Shown: positions 53,202 through 63,503 of the stretch, one piece after another
Layout of the letters: every line of letters begins with the position of its first letter
Position numbering within the stretch: the first letter of the stretch is position 1
From: Mitsuaria sp. GD03876
GTDB taxonomy: Bacteria; Pseudomonadota; Gammaproteobacteria; Burkholderiales; Burkholderiaceae_C
Direction of reading: 5' to 3'
Assembly (NCBI RefSeq): GCF_029840635.1
Contig: NZ_JAOCCU010000035.1
Location: 1-64,000 of the forward strand
DNA length: 64,000 bases
Position numbers and translations under genes: made by a program
Notes under the pieces: model-generated
Databases searched by the model: none
Seen by the model: only the letters and a program-made list of their open reading frames with translations
What the model was told of the DNA's origin: nothing

Positions 53202-55553
53202 TCAGGGCCGGCCGATGAACACGTACAGCGCGGTACCGCCCTTGGGTGCGTAGCCGATGCCGACGTACAGCGGGCCCAGGCCGGTGTCCGAGCCCAGGAA
53301 CACGCTGCTGGCGTAGCGCATGTCCTTGACGCTGATGTCGCGGCGCGAGAGCCAGGTGTTGCCCGCCTCCAGCGTGCCGCCGACGAAGAAACCGCGCGAG
53401 AACAGCGGCGAGTCGTTGAGCCGGCGGTAGTAGGTGGCCCGCGTGAACAGCAGCGAGTTGCCGCTCAACTGGTTCGGCTTGTAGCCCGAGAGCTGGTGGA
53501 AGCCGCCCAGCGTGTCGCCGCCCAGGCCGGTGTCGTCGGGCTGCTGCGACGCCACGGCGCGCGCGTACAGGCTGACCGTGTGGCCGCCGAAGCTGCGCAC
53601 CACGTTGCCGTCCATGTTCAGCCGCAGGAAGCGGCCGCTGCTGAGGTTGCGGTTGTCCTGGCGGCCGCCCTGCGCCTCGCCGGTGAAGCGGTAGCCGTGC
53701 TGCGGGAAGTTGGCGTAGTCCAGCTGGTCGACGACGGTGCGCAGCCGGAAGCCGCGCTCGTAGCTGGTCCAGCGCAGCTTGCCCATGTCGGGCAGCAGCA
53801 CCGTGATCAGGTCCGGCCGCGCGTGGCGGATCTGGCTGATCACGCCCAGGCGCACCTCGCCCAGGCGGCCCCAGGGCTGGCCGATGTCGATGCCGATCGA
53901 CGCGTCGCGCCGCACCAGCCGCGCCTGGCCGAGGTTGGCGTCGTCCGGGTCGTTGTTGCCGTAGACGATCTGCTTGCGCTGGCGGGCCTCGGCCCAGGCG
54001 CTGGCGAACCAGTCGTCGGCGATGCCCAGCTTCAGGCCCAGCGGGTGGTACAGCTCGGTGTACAGGCGCGGGGTCTCGCCGATGGTCACCTGGTTGCGCC
54101 ACTCGGTGCCCTTGTCGGTCAGCCAGTGCCGGTTGTGGCTCACCCGCAGGTTGAAGAAGCTGTCGCCGCCCGAGTCGGTCGACAGGTCCATCCCCACGCG
54201 GAAGTAGTTCGGCCCCCAGGGCTTGTCCTCCATGTTGAAGACCAGCGTCTCGCCTTCGGCGCGCTGCTCGACGTGGTAGTCGACGCGGTTGTAGTCGCCG
54301 CTGGAGGACAGGGTGCGCATGTCGCGCTCGGCCGTCTCGTTGTTGAAGGGCTGGCCCGCCTTCGACTCCAGCTGCGAGCGGAAGCGCTCCGGGTTGGTGT
54401 TGTCGGAGCCCTCCAGCTTCACCGCCGCCAGCATCACCGCCGGCACCTTCAGCCCGGTGCGCGCGACCTGCCAGTCGGCGTAGGTCCGGTCGTCGACGGC
54501 ATAGCGGCGCAGTTCCGGCAGCAGCGCCTCGGCGGCGTCCTCGCCGGCCTGGATGAAGGCGCGCACCTTGTCGAAGTCACCCGAGGTCAGCGTGCCCAGC
54601 TTGGGCGTGATCAGCAGGTCCTCGCCGGCGCTCATGCTGGCGATCGAGCGCTGCACGTTCTGCTCGGTGAGGATGTTGATCATCTGCGCCGTCAGCCCGA
54701 TCAGCGAGTTCAGCGTCTCGCGGCCGCCGACCGGCGTGCCGACGTTGACCGCGATCAGCCGCGTCGCGCCCATCTCGCGGGCGACGTCCACCGGCAGGTT
54801 GTTCACCAGCCCGCCGTCGCCCAGGATGCGGTCCTCCCACTCGACCGGCGCGAACACGCCGGGCACGCTCATGCTGGAGCGCAGCGCCAGCGCGAGGTCG
54901 CCTTCGGCGAGCAGGCGCTCATGGCCGTTCTCCATGTCGGTGGCGACGGCGCGGAACGGCGTGGGCAGCCGGTCGAACTGGCGCACGTTGCGCACCGGCA
55001 GCGTCAGCCGCCGCAGCAGCGCCTCCAGCCCGCGGCTGGACAACGTGCCGGTGGGCACGCGGATCTCGCCGTCGCGCAGCCCGAACTCGATCGTCGCGGA
55101 GAACTCGAAGTCCTCCTCCTTGCGGCGCTGCGACAGGTCCTGGCGGTCGACGCGGCTGGCGAAGAGCCGGTCCCAGGCGATCCGGGTCAGCTCGCGCTCG
55201 AGGTCCTCGGCCGACATGCCGCTGGCGTAGAGGCCGCCGATGATCGCGCCCATCGAGGTGCCGGTGACGATGTCGACGGGGATGTGCTCGCGCTCCAGCA
55301 CCTTGAGCACGCCGACGTGCGCCAGGCCGCGGGCGCCGCCGCCCGACAGCACCAGGCCCAGCCGCGGGCGCTGCGCCTGGTCGGCGGCCGGCGTCGGCAC
55401 CGGGCCGGGCGGCGGATTGGGCGGGACGGTCTGGGCGAGGGCGGCCGGCGCGGTGACCGCGCCCAGGACGGCGGTCAGCGCGGCGGCCAGCAGCAGGCCA
55501 CGCAGGCGGGGTCGGCGCGCGGCGGCGCTTGGGGCTCGGGGATCGGCGGACAT
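53202..55553 (-). CDS. Patatin-like type Vd autotransporter (PlpD-like)
   Basis: A 783-residue outer-membrane protein. A signal peptide (about 1-40) leads to a patatin phospholipase domain: oxyanion SGGGARGLAHVGVL (70-83), nucleophile Ser100 in GTSMG and dyad Asp in ILGDGGLVNNLP. A POTRA-like segment (about 390-470) and a 16-stranded Omp85-type barrel with a terminal aromatic strand (TALYVFIGRP) follow. In the PlpD family the lipase is secreted through its own barrel. ATG 55553 was chosen ahead of the signal peptide. Confidence 0.9.
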   Translation of the reverse strand: MSADPRAPSAAARRPRLRGLLLAAALTAVLGAVTAPAALAQTVPPNPPPGPVPTPAADQAQRPRLGLVLSGGGARGLAHVGVLKVLEREHIPVDIVTGTSMGAIIGGLYASGMSAEDLERELTRIAWDRLFASRVDRQDLSQRRKEEDFEFSATIEFGLRDGEIRVPTGTLSSRGLEALLRRLTLPVRNVRQFDRLPTPFRAVATDMENGHERLLAEGDLALALRSSMSVPGVFAPVEWEDRILGDGGLVNNLPVDVAREMGATRLIAVNVGTPVGGRETLNSLIGLTAQMINILTEQNVQRSIASMSAGEDLLITPKLGTLTSGDFDKVRAFIQAGEDAAEALLPELRRYAVDDRTYADWQVARTGLKVPAVMLAAVKLEGSDNTNPERFRSQLESKAGQPFNNETAERDMRTLSSSGDYNRVDYHVEQRAEGETLVFNMEDKPWGPNYFRVGMDLSTDSGGDSFFNLRVSHNRHWLTDKGTEWRNQVTIGETPRLYTELYHPLGLKLGIADDWFASAWAEARQRKQIVYGNNDPDDANLGQARLVRRDASIGIDIGQPWGRLGEVRLGVISQIRHARPDLITVLLPDMGKLRWTSYERGFRLRTVVDQLDYANFPQHGYRFTGEAQGGRQDNRNLSSGRFLRLNMDGNVVRSFGGHTVSLYARAVASQQPDDTGLGGDTLGGFHQLSGYKPNQLSGNSLLFTRATYYRRLNDSPLFSRGFFVGGTLEAGNTWLSRRDISVKDMRYASSVFLGSDTGLGPLYVGIGYAPKGGTALYVFIGRP

Positions 55554-55641
55554 CGGGAGGCGGTACGGCCCGCGGCGACGGCGCGAGGCGGGCGCATTGT
55601 GACCCGAACCGGCCCGGCGCACGGGGCCGGGATCGTGTCCG

Positions 55642-57738
55642 TCAGTGATCGGCGCCGTCGGCCGGCGCGCGGTCGAGGTCCAGCATCAGCGTGCCGATGG
55701 CGCGCTGCAGCAGCGGCTCGTCCTCGAGCTGCGTGATCAGGCCGTTGGCGATCAGCTGTTCCAGCGCGCCGCGCGTCACCGAGTGGCGCTCCTCGGGCAA
55801 CTGGCCGATGAACAGGAACATCTGGCGGCTGTCGCTGATCCACGCGATCTGCGCGGTGACCCATTCGCTTTGCAGGAACAGGTGGTACCAGCCGCCGATC
55901 TGCAGGCCGGCGATCCAGTCCTGCAGCGCGGCGCGCGCGTGCGGCGAGTGCTCCTCGTCGTAGAGCGCGACCGGCACCGTCGGCAGCTGGCCGCGGTCGA
56001 CGCGCTCATAGGCCCAGCGCGAGGGCAGCTGCGATTCCCGCTCGTCGAGCAGTTGCTGCAACAGCTCCTCCGGCGTCAGGGCCGGGCGGCGCGGCGCCGG
56101 CGCGGCCGGGGCGGCCTGCTCCACCGCCGGCAGCCCGCGCAGCACGCGGCCGTGCTGGCGCATCAGCTCGTCCAGGAAGGTCTGGCGCTGCATCGGCGGC
56201 AGCGCGATCTCGTCCATGCCGCGCTCCAGCGCGCGGACCAGGTCGGGCAACTGGCCGCGCAGGCGCTGGCGCGCGGCCTCGTCCGGCTGCGGCGCGACGC
56301 TGTGCAGCAGCGCGTCGACCAGCTCGACATAGGTCTGCGGTTCCGACGCGTCGCGGCCGTGCTGGACCATCGCCTGGGCGATGACCTCCACCCAGGGTCC
56401 GAGCAGGAAACGCCGCATCAGCTTGCCGGCCTGCGCGTCGTCGAGCTGGTGCTGCAGCTGGTCGCGCAGCATGCGCTGCCATTCCTGGCGGCGCTGCTCG
56501 CGGTCCAGCCGCTCCAGCGCCAGCGCGCTGCGCTGGCCGCGGGCCTCGGCCTGGGCGCGGATGTGGCTGTCGACCTGGGTGAGCGCCTGCTGGAACTGCA
56601 GCGCCGACGGATGGGCGCTGTCGAGCAGCGGCTGGATCACCCGCTCCAGGAACTGGAGGAAGGCCTTCAGCTCGGTGTCGTCCGCGCGCTGGAAACCGGC
56701 GCCATGCGCGGCGATGCGGTTCAGCAGCTGCCAGGTCGGGTGGTCCTGGCGGCGCAGCAGCGTCGAGTCGGCGCGGGACAGCCGCACGATCGCGACCTGC
56801 AGCCGGCCCATCAGCACCTTCAGCGGCGGCTGCAGGCTGTCGTCGGCCAGGATCTGGTCATACAGGCGCGAGAGCAGGTCGGTGCCCGGCGCGCCGACGC
56901 CGGGACCCAGCCGCGGCGCCGGGCCGGGGGGCGCGGCCACCGCGGTGCCGCCCGCCGCCGGACGCACCGGCATGCGGGCCGGCGCGAGCTCGGCATTGCG
57001 CGTGTTCATCAGGTCCAGCTTCATCGCGACCTGGTCGAGCGTCGCGTTCTGCGTGGTCGGCGCCTCGGTGATGCTCTTGAACTGGCGCAGGCGCAGGTCC
57101 GATTCCTTCAGCGCCGCGCCATGGCTGGTCAGCATGCCGCTCAGGTGCGCCTGGCGCAGGCCCATGCACAGCCGGGCATAGATCGGCTGCAGCTTGATCG
57201 CCAGCGGCTGCGCGGCCAGGCGCATCAGCGCGTAGCGGCCGTCGGGATCGAGGTCCACGCCCTCGATCGCGCGCGCCAGGCCCTGCGCGAACAGCGCCGC
57301 GCGCAGCGGGTTGTCGTTCTTCAGCGGGCGGGCGATGCCGCGCAGCGCGGCGAAGAAGTTGCTGAGCTGGTGCAACTCGGCCTTGGACTGGTCCTCGATC
57401 GCGGTGATCACATGCGAGAGCGCCACGTCCTTGAGCGCCTGGCCCTCGTCGACCAGGCTCAGCGACAGCTCGCCGAAGCTGGCCGGGGCCGCGCGCTCGC
57501 GCTGCAGCGGGTCGCCGCCCTCGCGCGCGATCGACAGCAGCCGGCCCAGCGAGCCCTCGAGGTCCGAGGCGAAATGCGCGCGCCGCTTGGACCATCCGGC
57601 GAGCAACTGGTGATGCTCGAGCCGGCTCTTGAGCTCATCCTGCAAGCCGTTGTAGACCGCATGCGCCAGCGCAGGCACATGGGCGAGGGTCTCGTCGACC
57701 AGGGTCTGGAGGGAAGGCGAGGACGCTTGGGACATCAT
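55642..57738 (-). CDS. DUF1631 family protein
   Basis: A 698-residue mostly alpha-helical cytoplasmic protein of the DUF1631 family, common in Burkholderiales and Pseudomonas. Typical segments are GLQDELKSRLEHHQLLAGWSKRR, RLYDQILADDSLQPPLKVLMGRLQVAIVRLSRADSTLL and the C-terminal SEWVTAQIAWISDSRQMFLFIGQ, the last resembling a PilZ-like strand. ATG 57738 was taken; a TTG nine bases upstream is also open. It lies 88 bp upstream of the autotransporter gene on the same strand. Confidence 0.85.
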   Translation of the reverse strand: MMSQASSPSLQTLVDETLAHVPALAHAVYNGLQDELKSRLEHHQLLAGWSKRRAHFASDLEGSLGRLLSIAREGGDPLQRERAAPASFGELSLSLVDEGQALKDVALSHVITAIEDQSKAELHQLSNFFAALRGIARPLKNDNPLRAALFAQGLARAIEGVDLDPDGRYALMRLAAQPLAIKLQPIYARLCMGLRQAHLSGMLTSHGAALKESDLRLRQFKSITEAPTTQNATLDQVAMKLDLMNTRNAELAPARMPVRPAAGGTAVAAPPGPAPRLGPGVGAPGTDLLSRLYDQILADDSLQPPLKVLMGRLQVAIVRLSRADSTLLRRQDHPTWQLLNRIAAHGAGFQRADDTELKAFLQFLERVIQPLLDSAHPSALQFQQALTQVDSHIRAQAEARGQRSALALERLDREQRRQEWQRMLRDQLQHQLDDAQAGKLMRRFLLGPWVEVIAQAMVQHGRDASEPQTYVELVDALLHSVAPQPDEAARQRLRGQLPDLVRALERGMDEIALPPMQRQTFLDELMRQHGRVLRGLPAVEQAAPAAPAPRRPALTPEELLQQLLDERESQLPSRWAYERVDRGQLPTVPVALYDEEHSPHARAALQDWIAGLQIGGWYHLFLQSEWVTAQIAWISDSRQMFLFIGQLPEERHSVTRGALEQLIANGLITQLEDEPLLQRAIGTLMLDLDRAPADGADH

Positions 57739-57741
57739 TTG

Positions 57742-57754
57742 TGACAAGTTGTCA
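57742..57754. promoter_or_regulatory. Palindrome at the DUF1631 start
   Basis: TGACAA-G-TTGTCA is a perfect 13-bp palindrome located three bases from the chosen ATG. In that position it could be a repressor site or affect translation. CATAAT about 10 bp further upstream (minus strand) may be the -10. Confidence 0.35.
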
Positions 57755-58017
57755 GCACATTATGGTCGCCCCTGATTCATGTGACATCCCCCAGGCCCGT
57801 GGGGCCGTGCGACCTGGGGAAAGCCCGATGGCCGCGCGCCGGGAGGGGCGGCGGGTCGGGACGATTCTGGGCGAAAGGCGCGCGCCGAGGCGGCAATGCG
57901 GAAGCCCGAAGCGTATCCAAGCGCAACAGTCCGAACCGATGGCGGCACCGCGCCGGATGCAACTTCCCGTGCCTGGCGCGAAGGGATGGCGCGGCAGGCG
58001 AAAAGTCCGGCGTCATG
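57755..58017. other. Intergenic stretch without a recognisable gene
   Basis: Between the DUF1631 start and the groEL terminator I see no credible gene: the short open frames have shadow-type arginine-rich composition and no ribosome sites. The right part must hold the DUF1631 promoter. No repeat or RNA gene recognised. Confidence 0.6.
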
Positions 58018-58045
58018 AAAAAAGGGGTCGCCGAAGCGACCCCTT
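58018..58045 (-). terminator. Rho-independent terminator of groESL
   Basis: AAGGGGTCGC (58022-58031) and GCGACCCCTT (58036-58045) form a perfect stem; on the minus strand the loop is the stable TTCG tetraloop and TTTTTT follows. It lies 58 bases after the groEL stop. Confidence 0.92.
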
Positions 58046-58102
58046 GCTTGAGCGTGGCGGGGGAGGGCGCGAGCGCCTGCCCCCGGCCGGCCCGGGCGGA
58101 CC

Positions 58103-59921
<1,819 letters not shown>

Positions 59922-60212
59922 TTACTTGGCGACGACGGCGAACAGGTCTTCTTCGCGCATCACGAGCAGTTCTTCGCCGTCGACCTTGACGGCCTGGCCG
60001 CTGTACTTGCCGAACAGCACGCGGTCGCCGACGGCGACGTTCAGGGCGACGAACTCACCCTTGTCGTTGCGCTTGCCCGGGCCGATGGCCAGCACCTCGC
60101 CCTGGTCGGGCTTCTCGGCGGCGTTGTCGGGGATGACGATGCCGGAGGCCGTCTTGGTTTCGTTTTCCAGGCGCTTAACGATCACGCGATCGTGCAGAGG
60201 ACGCAGTTTCAT
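59922..60212 (-). CDS. groES: Co-chaperonin GroES
   Basis: A 96-residue protein forming the lid on GroEL. It is complete: [30 protein letters not shown] with the mobile loop, and the ending [17 protein letters not shown] lies six bases before ATG 60212; a longer frame to 60335 has no support. It is the first gene of groESL and is controlled by the CIRCE element upstream. Confidence 0.97.
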   Translation of the reverse strand: MKLRPLHDRVIVKRLENETKTASGIVIPDNAAEKPDQGEVLAIGPGKRNDKGEFVALNVAVGDRVLFGKYSGQAVKVDGEELLVMREEDLFAVVAK

Positions 60213-60319
60213 CAGATCTCCTTGACTGTGCTGACTTGATTCCTGGACCCGCCGTGCGCTCATCGCACCGGCCAGCCCATCACAAGAAGTAAGCCCCGGG
60301 AGTCGCCTCTCGGGGCTTG

Positions 60320-60346
60320 TTAGCACTCGACCCATGCGAGTGCTAG
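60320..60346 (-). promoter_or_regulatory. CIRCE operator (HrcA binding site) of groESL
   Basis: TTAGCACTC (60320-60328), nine bases, GAGTGCTAG (60338-60346). It matches the CIRCE consensus TTAGCACTC-N9-GAGTGCTAA in 17 of 18 positions. It lies just downstream of the -10, so HrcA would block transcription at normal temperature. Confidence 0.95.
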
Positions 60347-60353
60347 CAGGGAG

Positions 60354-60381
60354 ATTATATGGACGGGCCTTGACGTTTCAA
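60354..60381 (-). promoter_or_regulatory. groESL promoter (sigma-70, with sigma-32-like features)
   Basis: On the minus strand TTGAAA (60381-60376), 16 bp, then a perfect TATAAT (60359-60354). The same stretch reads CTTGAAA ... CCATATA, close to the heat-shock sigma-32 pattern (CTTGAA, CCCCATNTA). The -35 box overlaps the stop codon of the DoxX gene (60378-60380). Confidence 0.8.
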
Positions 60382-60890
60382 GGGTGTCGGACGGAACCCC
60401 GGAACAGGACATGGTCCAGCGACCACCGCCCCGGGCCGCGGCCCAGCAGGTAAAGCATGGGCGCCGCCCAGCTCAGGTGGGTGGGCCAGCCCGACGGGTA
60501 GACGAAGGTCTGGATCACCGCCGTCATCCCCAGCACGCCCGCCGCGGCCAGCCGGGTGCCCAGGCCCAGCGCCAGCAGGATCGGCAGCACGTGCTCGGCG
60601 GTCGTGGCCAGGTAGGCGGCCCATTCGGGCGGGATCAGCGGCAGCGCGTAATCCTGGCGGAACAGCAGGAAGGTGGTGTCGGTCAGCGTGAACCAGCCCT
60701 CGACCTTGGTCCGGCCCGACAGCCAGAACACGCCGGCGATGCTGAAGCGGCAGGCCAGGGCGATGAGGTCGGGGGAAATCCACCGTTCCAGCCGGTCGCG
60801 GATCGCGGCCAGCAGCGAGGGGGCGGTCGTCAGCGACGACGGGGCGCCGGCGGAGGCGGAGGACGAGGTGGTCGGGGTGATGGTGTTCAT
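60378..60890 (-). CDS. DoxX-family membrane protein (BufD/GigT-like)
   Basis: A 170-residue inner-membrane protein with four hydrophobic helices, for example [18 protein letters not shown] and [24 protein letters not shown]. DoxX proteins are often linked to quinone or thiol chemistry. As the last gene of bufferin/gig operons a DoxX protein is usual. Its ATG overlaps the stop of the DUF2063 gene (ATGA). Its 3' end carries the groES -35 box. Confidence 0.85.
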   Translation of the reverse strand: MNTITPTTSSSASAGAPSSLTTAPSLLAAIRDRLERWISPDLIALACRFSIAGVFWLSGRTKVEGWFTLTDTTFLLFRQDYALPLIPPEWAAYLATTAEHVLPILLALGLGTRLAAAGVLGMTAVIQTFVYPSGWPTHLSWAAPMLYLLGRGPGRWSLDHVLFRGSVRHP

Positions 60891-61642
60891 GAGGACATCT
60901 CCGTGACGGCGGTGAAGGCGCCGTGGTCGAGCAGGCGGCCCAGCGCGGCGCCGGGGTCGAAGTCGGGAAAGCGGGCCTGGACGGCGTCGAGCGCCGCGCC
61001 CAGCGGCATTCCGTCGGCGCAGGCGTCGAGCAACGCGGCCTCGGCGGCATCGATCGGATGCGCGCGCACCGCGCCGGCGGGGCGCGTCATCAACGCGCCT
61101 TCGCCGTCCCAGTGCGACGGGTTCGGGTCGTCGGCGGCGTCACGCGCCGCCCGCCACAGGCTGAAGGCCGGCCAGCCGGCGCTCCAATGCCACCGGGCCG
61201 CGGGATGCGGCACCAGCCGCGAACGGGCGAGGCGGTCATCGCCGGCCTGCGCCAGCGCGGCGAACTCGCGCAGGCCGAGCATCGGCGCATCGGCGGCGAC
61301 ATGGCTGTCGCTCCAGAGCCGGTCGAGCCGCGCGACCTCGCCGAGCCAGGGCAGGTCCGAGTCCGCCAGCGCCTGGTCGAGGAACGCCGGGAAGCGCTCG
61401 CCGTAGTGCTGCAGGTCGCCGCCGGTGGGCGGCGCCAGGCGCGCGTGGTCGAGCGCGACCGCCTGCATCCAGGCGTCGCCGGTCAGCCGATGCACCGCCG
61501 GGTACAGCGAGACCAGCGCATCGGCGCAGCCCTTGAGCACGGTGTTGCGGTAGACCTTGAAGGCGGCCGGCCGGGGCGCGGCCGGGTCGGCGTCGGCCCA
61601 CAGGTCGCGCCAGAACGCTTCCTGGAATTCGACGAGCGTCAT
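60887..61642 (-). CDS. bufC: DUF2063 putative DNA-binding domain protein (BufC/GigB-like)
   Basis: A 251-residue protein. The N-terminal DUF2063 domain has [17 protein letters not shown] and [29 protein letters not shown]. In bufferin clusters this protein is the partner of the DUF692 enzyme that presents the precursor; the family name 'DNA-binding' is historic. Start and stop overlap both neighbours (ATGA at each end), showing tight coupling. Confidence 0.85.
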   Translation of the reverse strand: MTLVEFQEAFWRDLWADADPAAPRPAAFKVYRNTVLKGCADALVSLYPAVHRLTGDAWMQAVALDHARLAPPTGGDLQHYGERFPAFLDQALADSDLPWLGEVARLDRLWSDSHVAADAPMLGLREFAALAQAGDDRLARSRLVPHPAARWHWSAGWPAFSLWRAARDAADDPNPSHWDGEGALMTRPAGAVRAHPIDAAEAALLDACADGMPLGAALDAVQARFPDFDPGAALGRLLDHGAFTAVTEMSS

Positions 61643-62490
61643 GCGACCTCCATCGGCGTGGCGACCGCGGCGGCCGCGTCGAGCGCGTCCTGCGCCCGGC
61701 CGCGTTCCGCGATCAAGGTGTCGAAGGACGGGAGATTCCCGTCGCGCTCCAGCAGCGTCGGCCGCGGGCCGATGCGGGCGGTCAGACGCTCGAGCAAGGC
61801 CCAGACCGGCGGCGCGACCGGCGCGTCGTGGCTGTCGATCAGCAGGCCGGTGGCGGCGTCCGCGTCGGCGCGATGGCCGGCGACGTGGATCTCCATCACC
61901 GCGTCGCCGTCGATCGCGTCGATCCACGCGTCGGCGTCCAGTCCGACGTTGCTCGCCGACACGAACACGTTGTTCACGTCGACCAGCAGGCCGCAGCCGG
62001 TGCGGCGGACCAGCTCATGCAGGAAATCGACCTCGCCCCAGTCGTGGGCGAGGGGCAGGTAGTGGGACGGGTTCTCGATCGCGACCCGGCGGCGCAGCGC
62101 GTCCTGCAGACGCTGCAGGTTGTCGGCGACGCGGCGCAGCGCCTCGCCGGTGCGCGGCACCGGCAGCAGGTCCGGCGCGTAGGCGCCGCCGAAGCGGCTC
62201 CAGGCCAGGTGCTCCGACACCAGCGCCGGTTGCAGCCGGTCGGCCAGCGCGGCGAAGCGCTGGAGGTGGGCCGGGTCCGGCGGCGCGGCGCCGGCCAGGG
62301 AGGCCGACACCCCGTGCAGCGACAGCGGATGCGTCGCGCGCAGGGTCTCGAGCAGCGCCAGGCGCGGGCCGCCCGCGACGAGGTAGTTCTCGGGATGGAC
62401 CTCGAACCACAGACCCGCGTCGCGCGCGGCGAACGCGTCCTCGGCGAAATCCGGCTTGAAGCCCAGGCCCGCGCCCAGCATGCGTGTCAT
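61639..62490 (-). CDS. bufB: DUF692/MNIO multinuclear iron oxygenase (BufB/GigA-like)
   Basis: A 283-residue TIM-barrel enzyme of the multinuclear non-haem iron oxidase family, which modifies cysteines of ribosomal peptides. Metal-ligand candidates are His and Glu/Asp in EVHPENYL, LHGVSASL, SEHLAWS, AIENPSHYLP, LLVDVNNVFVSASN, EIHVAGHR and DSHDAPV, all in family order. It starts 13 bases after the precursor gene, and its stop overlaps the next start. The activity on the precursor is inferred from the family. Confidence 0.9.
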   Translation of the reverse strand: MTRMLGAGLGFKPDFAEDAFAARDAGLWFEVHPENYLVAGGPRLALLETLRATHPLSLHGVSASLAGAAPPDPAHLQRFAALADRLQPALVSEHLAWSRFGGAYAPDLLPVPRTGEALRRVADNLQRLQDALRRRVAIENPSHYLPLAHDWGEVDFLHELVRRTGCGLLVDVNNVFVSASNVGLDADAWIDAIDGDAVMEIHVAGHRADADAATGLLIDSHDAPVAPPVWALLERLTARIGPRPTLLERDGNLPSFDTLIAERGRAQDALDAAAAVATPMEVA

Positions 62491-62503
62491 GGCGCGGATC
62501 CGG

Positions 62504-62782
62504 TCAGGACTTCACCGGCGCCAGCGAGCCCATGCCCTTGGGCGTCTTGATCGCGGTGCAGGTGCCGGCGGGGACGTACTTCCAGGCATTGGCCTGGTAG
62601 TCCATCTTGGCGGTGCCGGCGCAGGTGGTGCCGGGGCCGGCGGCGCAGTCGTTCTTGCCGGCCATCGCGACGCCGTAGCAGCGTTCCTTCTCGGCGGCGG
62701 CGGGCTTGGCGTCTTGCGCCATCGCGGAGGCGGACAGGGCGGTCAGCGTGACCAGGGCGAGGCTCAGGGTGGTCGACTTCAT
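62504..62782 (-). CDS. bufA: DUF2282 bufferin-type precursor peptide
   Basis: A 92-residue exported precursor: the signal peptide cleaves near ASAMA-QD. Four cysteines (35, 46, 54, 75) lie in [24 protein letters not shown] and GTCTAIK, the DUF2282 pattern, and WKYVPAGTC is diagnostic. In bufferins the middle cysteines are turned into thiooxazole-type heterocycles that bind copper; here that is family knowledge, not shown by sequence. AGGAG lies six bases before ATG 62782. First gene of the operon. Confidence 0.9.
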   Translation of the reverse strand: MKSTTLSLALVTLTALSASAMAQDAKPAAAEKERCYGVAMAGKNDCAAGPGTTCAGTAKMDYQANAWKYVPAGTCTAIKTPKGMGSLAPVKS

Positions 62783-62854
62783 GGGGCACTCCTTGTGCGT
62801 GGATGCGAGGTTGAGGAAGGACGCGGCGGACTGCCGTCGCGTTCCGGGAGCTAA

Positions 62855-62880
62855 TTCGCGACGGCGGCGCGGCGGGTTAC
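62855..62880 (-). promoter_or_regulatory. ECF-sigma promoter of the bufA operon (GTAACC-16-CGAA)
   Basis: On the minus strand GTAACC (62880-62875), 16 bp, CGAA (62858-62855). The start point would be near 62848, about 65 bases before the bufA ATG. The identical arrangement occurs on the other strand at 62924. Confidence 0.8.
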
Positions 62881-62923
62881 AGCGACATCGAAAAAGTCCT
62901 CGACTATTTTTTTCAGGAGCCCT

Positions 62924-62949
62924 GTAACCTTCCGGCCCCATGACGCGAA
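62924..62949 (+). promoter_or_regulatory. ECF-sigma promoter of the sigma-factor gene (GTAACC-16-CGAA)
   Basis: GTAACC (62924-62929), 16 bp, CGAA (62946-62949). The start point would be at about 62956-62958, beyond the ATG at 62940 and at or near an in-frame GTG at 62958. This suggests autoregulation and a leaderless transcript. Confidence 0.7.
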
Positions 62950-63503
62950 TAGATCCCGTGATCGCGACCGAGCATGAGCTGCACGACCTCTTCGTCGCCG
63001 GGCTGGACGGGGATGCGGCGGCCTACCACCGCTTCCTGCAGCGCCTGGGAGCCTTGCTGCGCGGGTACTTCCGGCGCCGGCTGCAGCAGTTGCCGGACGA
63101 GGTCGAGGACCTGGTGCAGGAGACGCTGATGGCGGTGCACACGCAGCGCCAGAGCTACCGGCGCGGGGAGCCGCTGACGGCCTGGGTGCACGCGGTGGCG
63201 CGCTACAAGCTGGTCGACCTGTGGCGCCGGCGCGAGCGCCACGAGGCGCTGAACGAGCCGCTGGACGACGACCTGGCGGTCTTCGCGACGGCGGACCACG
63301 AGGCGGGCGAGTCGCGCCGCGATCTGGGGCGGCTGCTGGAGCAGCTGCCGACGAACCAGCGGCTGCCGATCCTGCATACGAAGCTCGAGGGGCTGTCGGT
63401 GCAGGAGACGGCGCGGCTGACGGGAATGAGCGAATCGGCGGTGAAGGTCGGCGTGCACCGCGGGCTCAAGGCGCTGGCGCGGTTATGGAAGGACATGACA
63501 TGA
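62940..63503 (+). CDS. ECF RNA polymerase sigma factor (SigF/RpoQ-like)
   Basis: A 187-residue sigma factor. Region 2 is [59 protein letters not shown] and region 4 is [44 protein letters not shown]. The ATG at 62940 has no close ribosome site and lies within the predicted promoter; GTG 62958 is the more likely start, giving 181 residues. It overlaps the following anti-sigma gene (ATGA). In Caulobacter and Cupriavidus relatives drive DUF2282 operons under metal stress. Confidence 0.93.
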   Translation: MTRIDPVIATEHELHDLFVAGLDGDAAAYHRFLQRLGALLRGYFRRRLQQLPDEVEDLVQETLMAVHTQRQSYRRGEPLTAWVHAVARYKLVDLWRRRERHEALNEPLDDDLAVFATADHEAGESRRDLGRLLEQLPTNQRLPILHTKLEGLSVQETARLTGMSESAVKVGVHRGLKALARLWKDMT

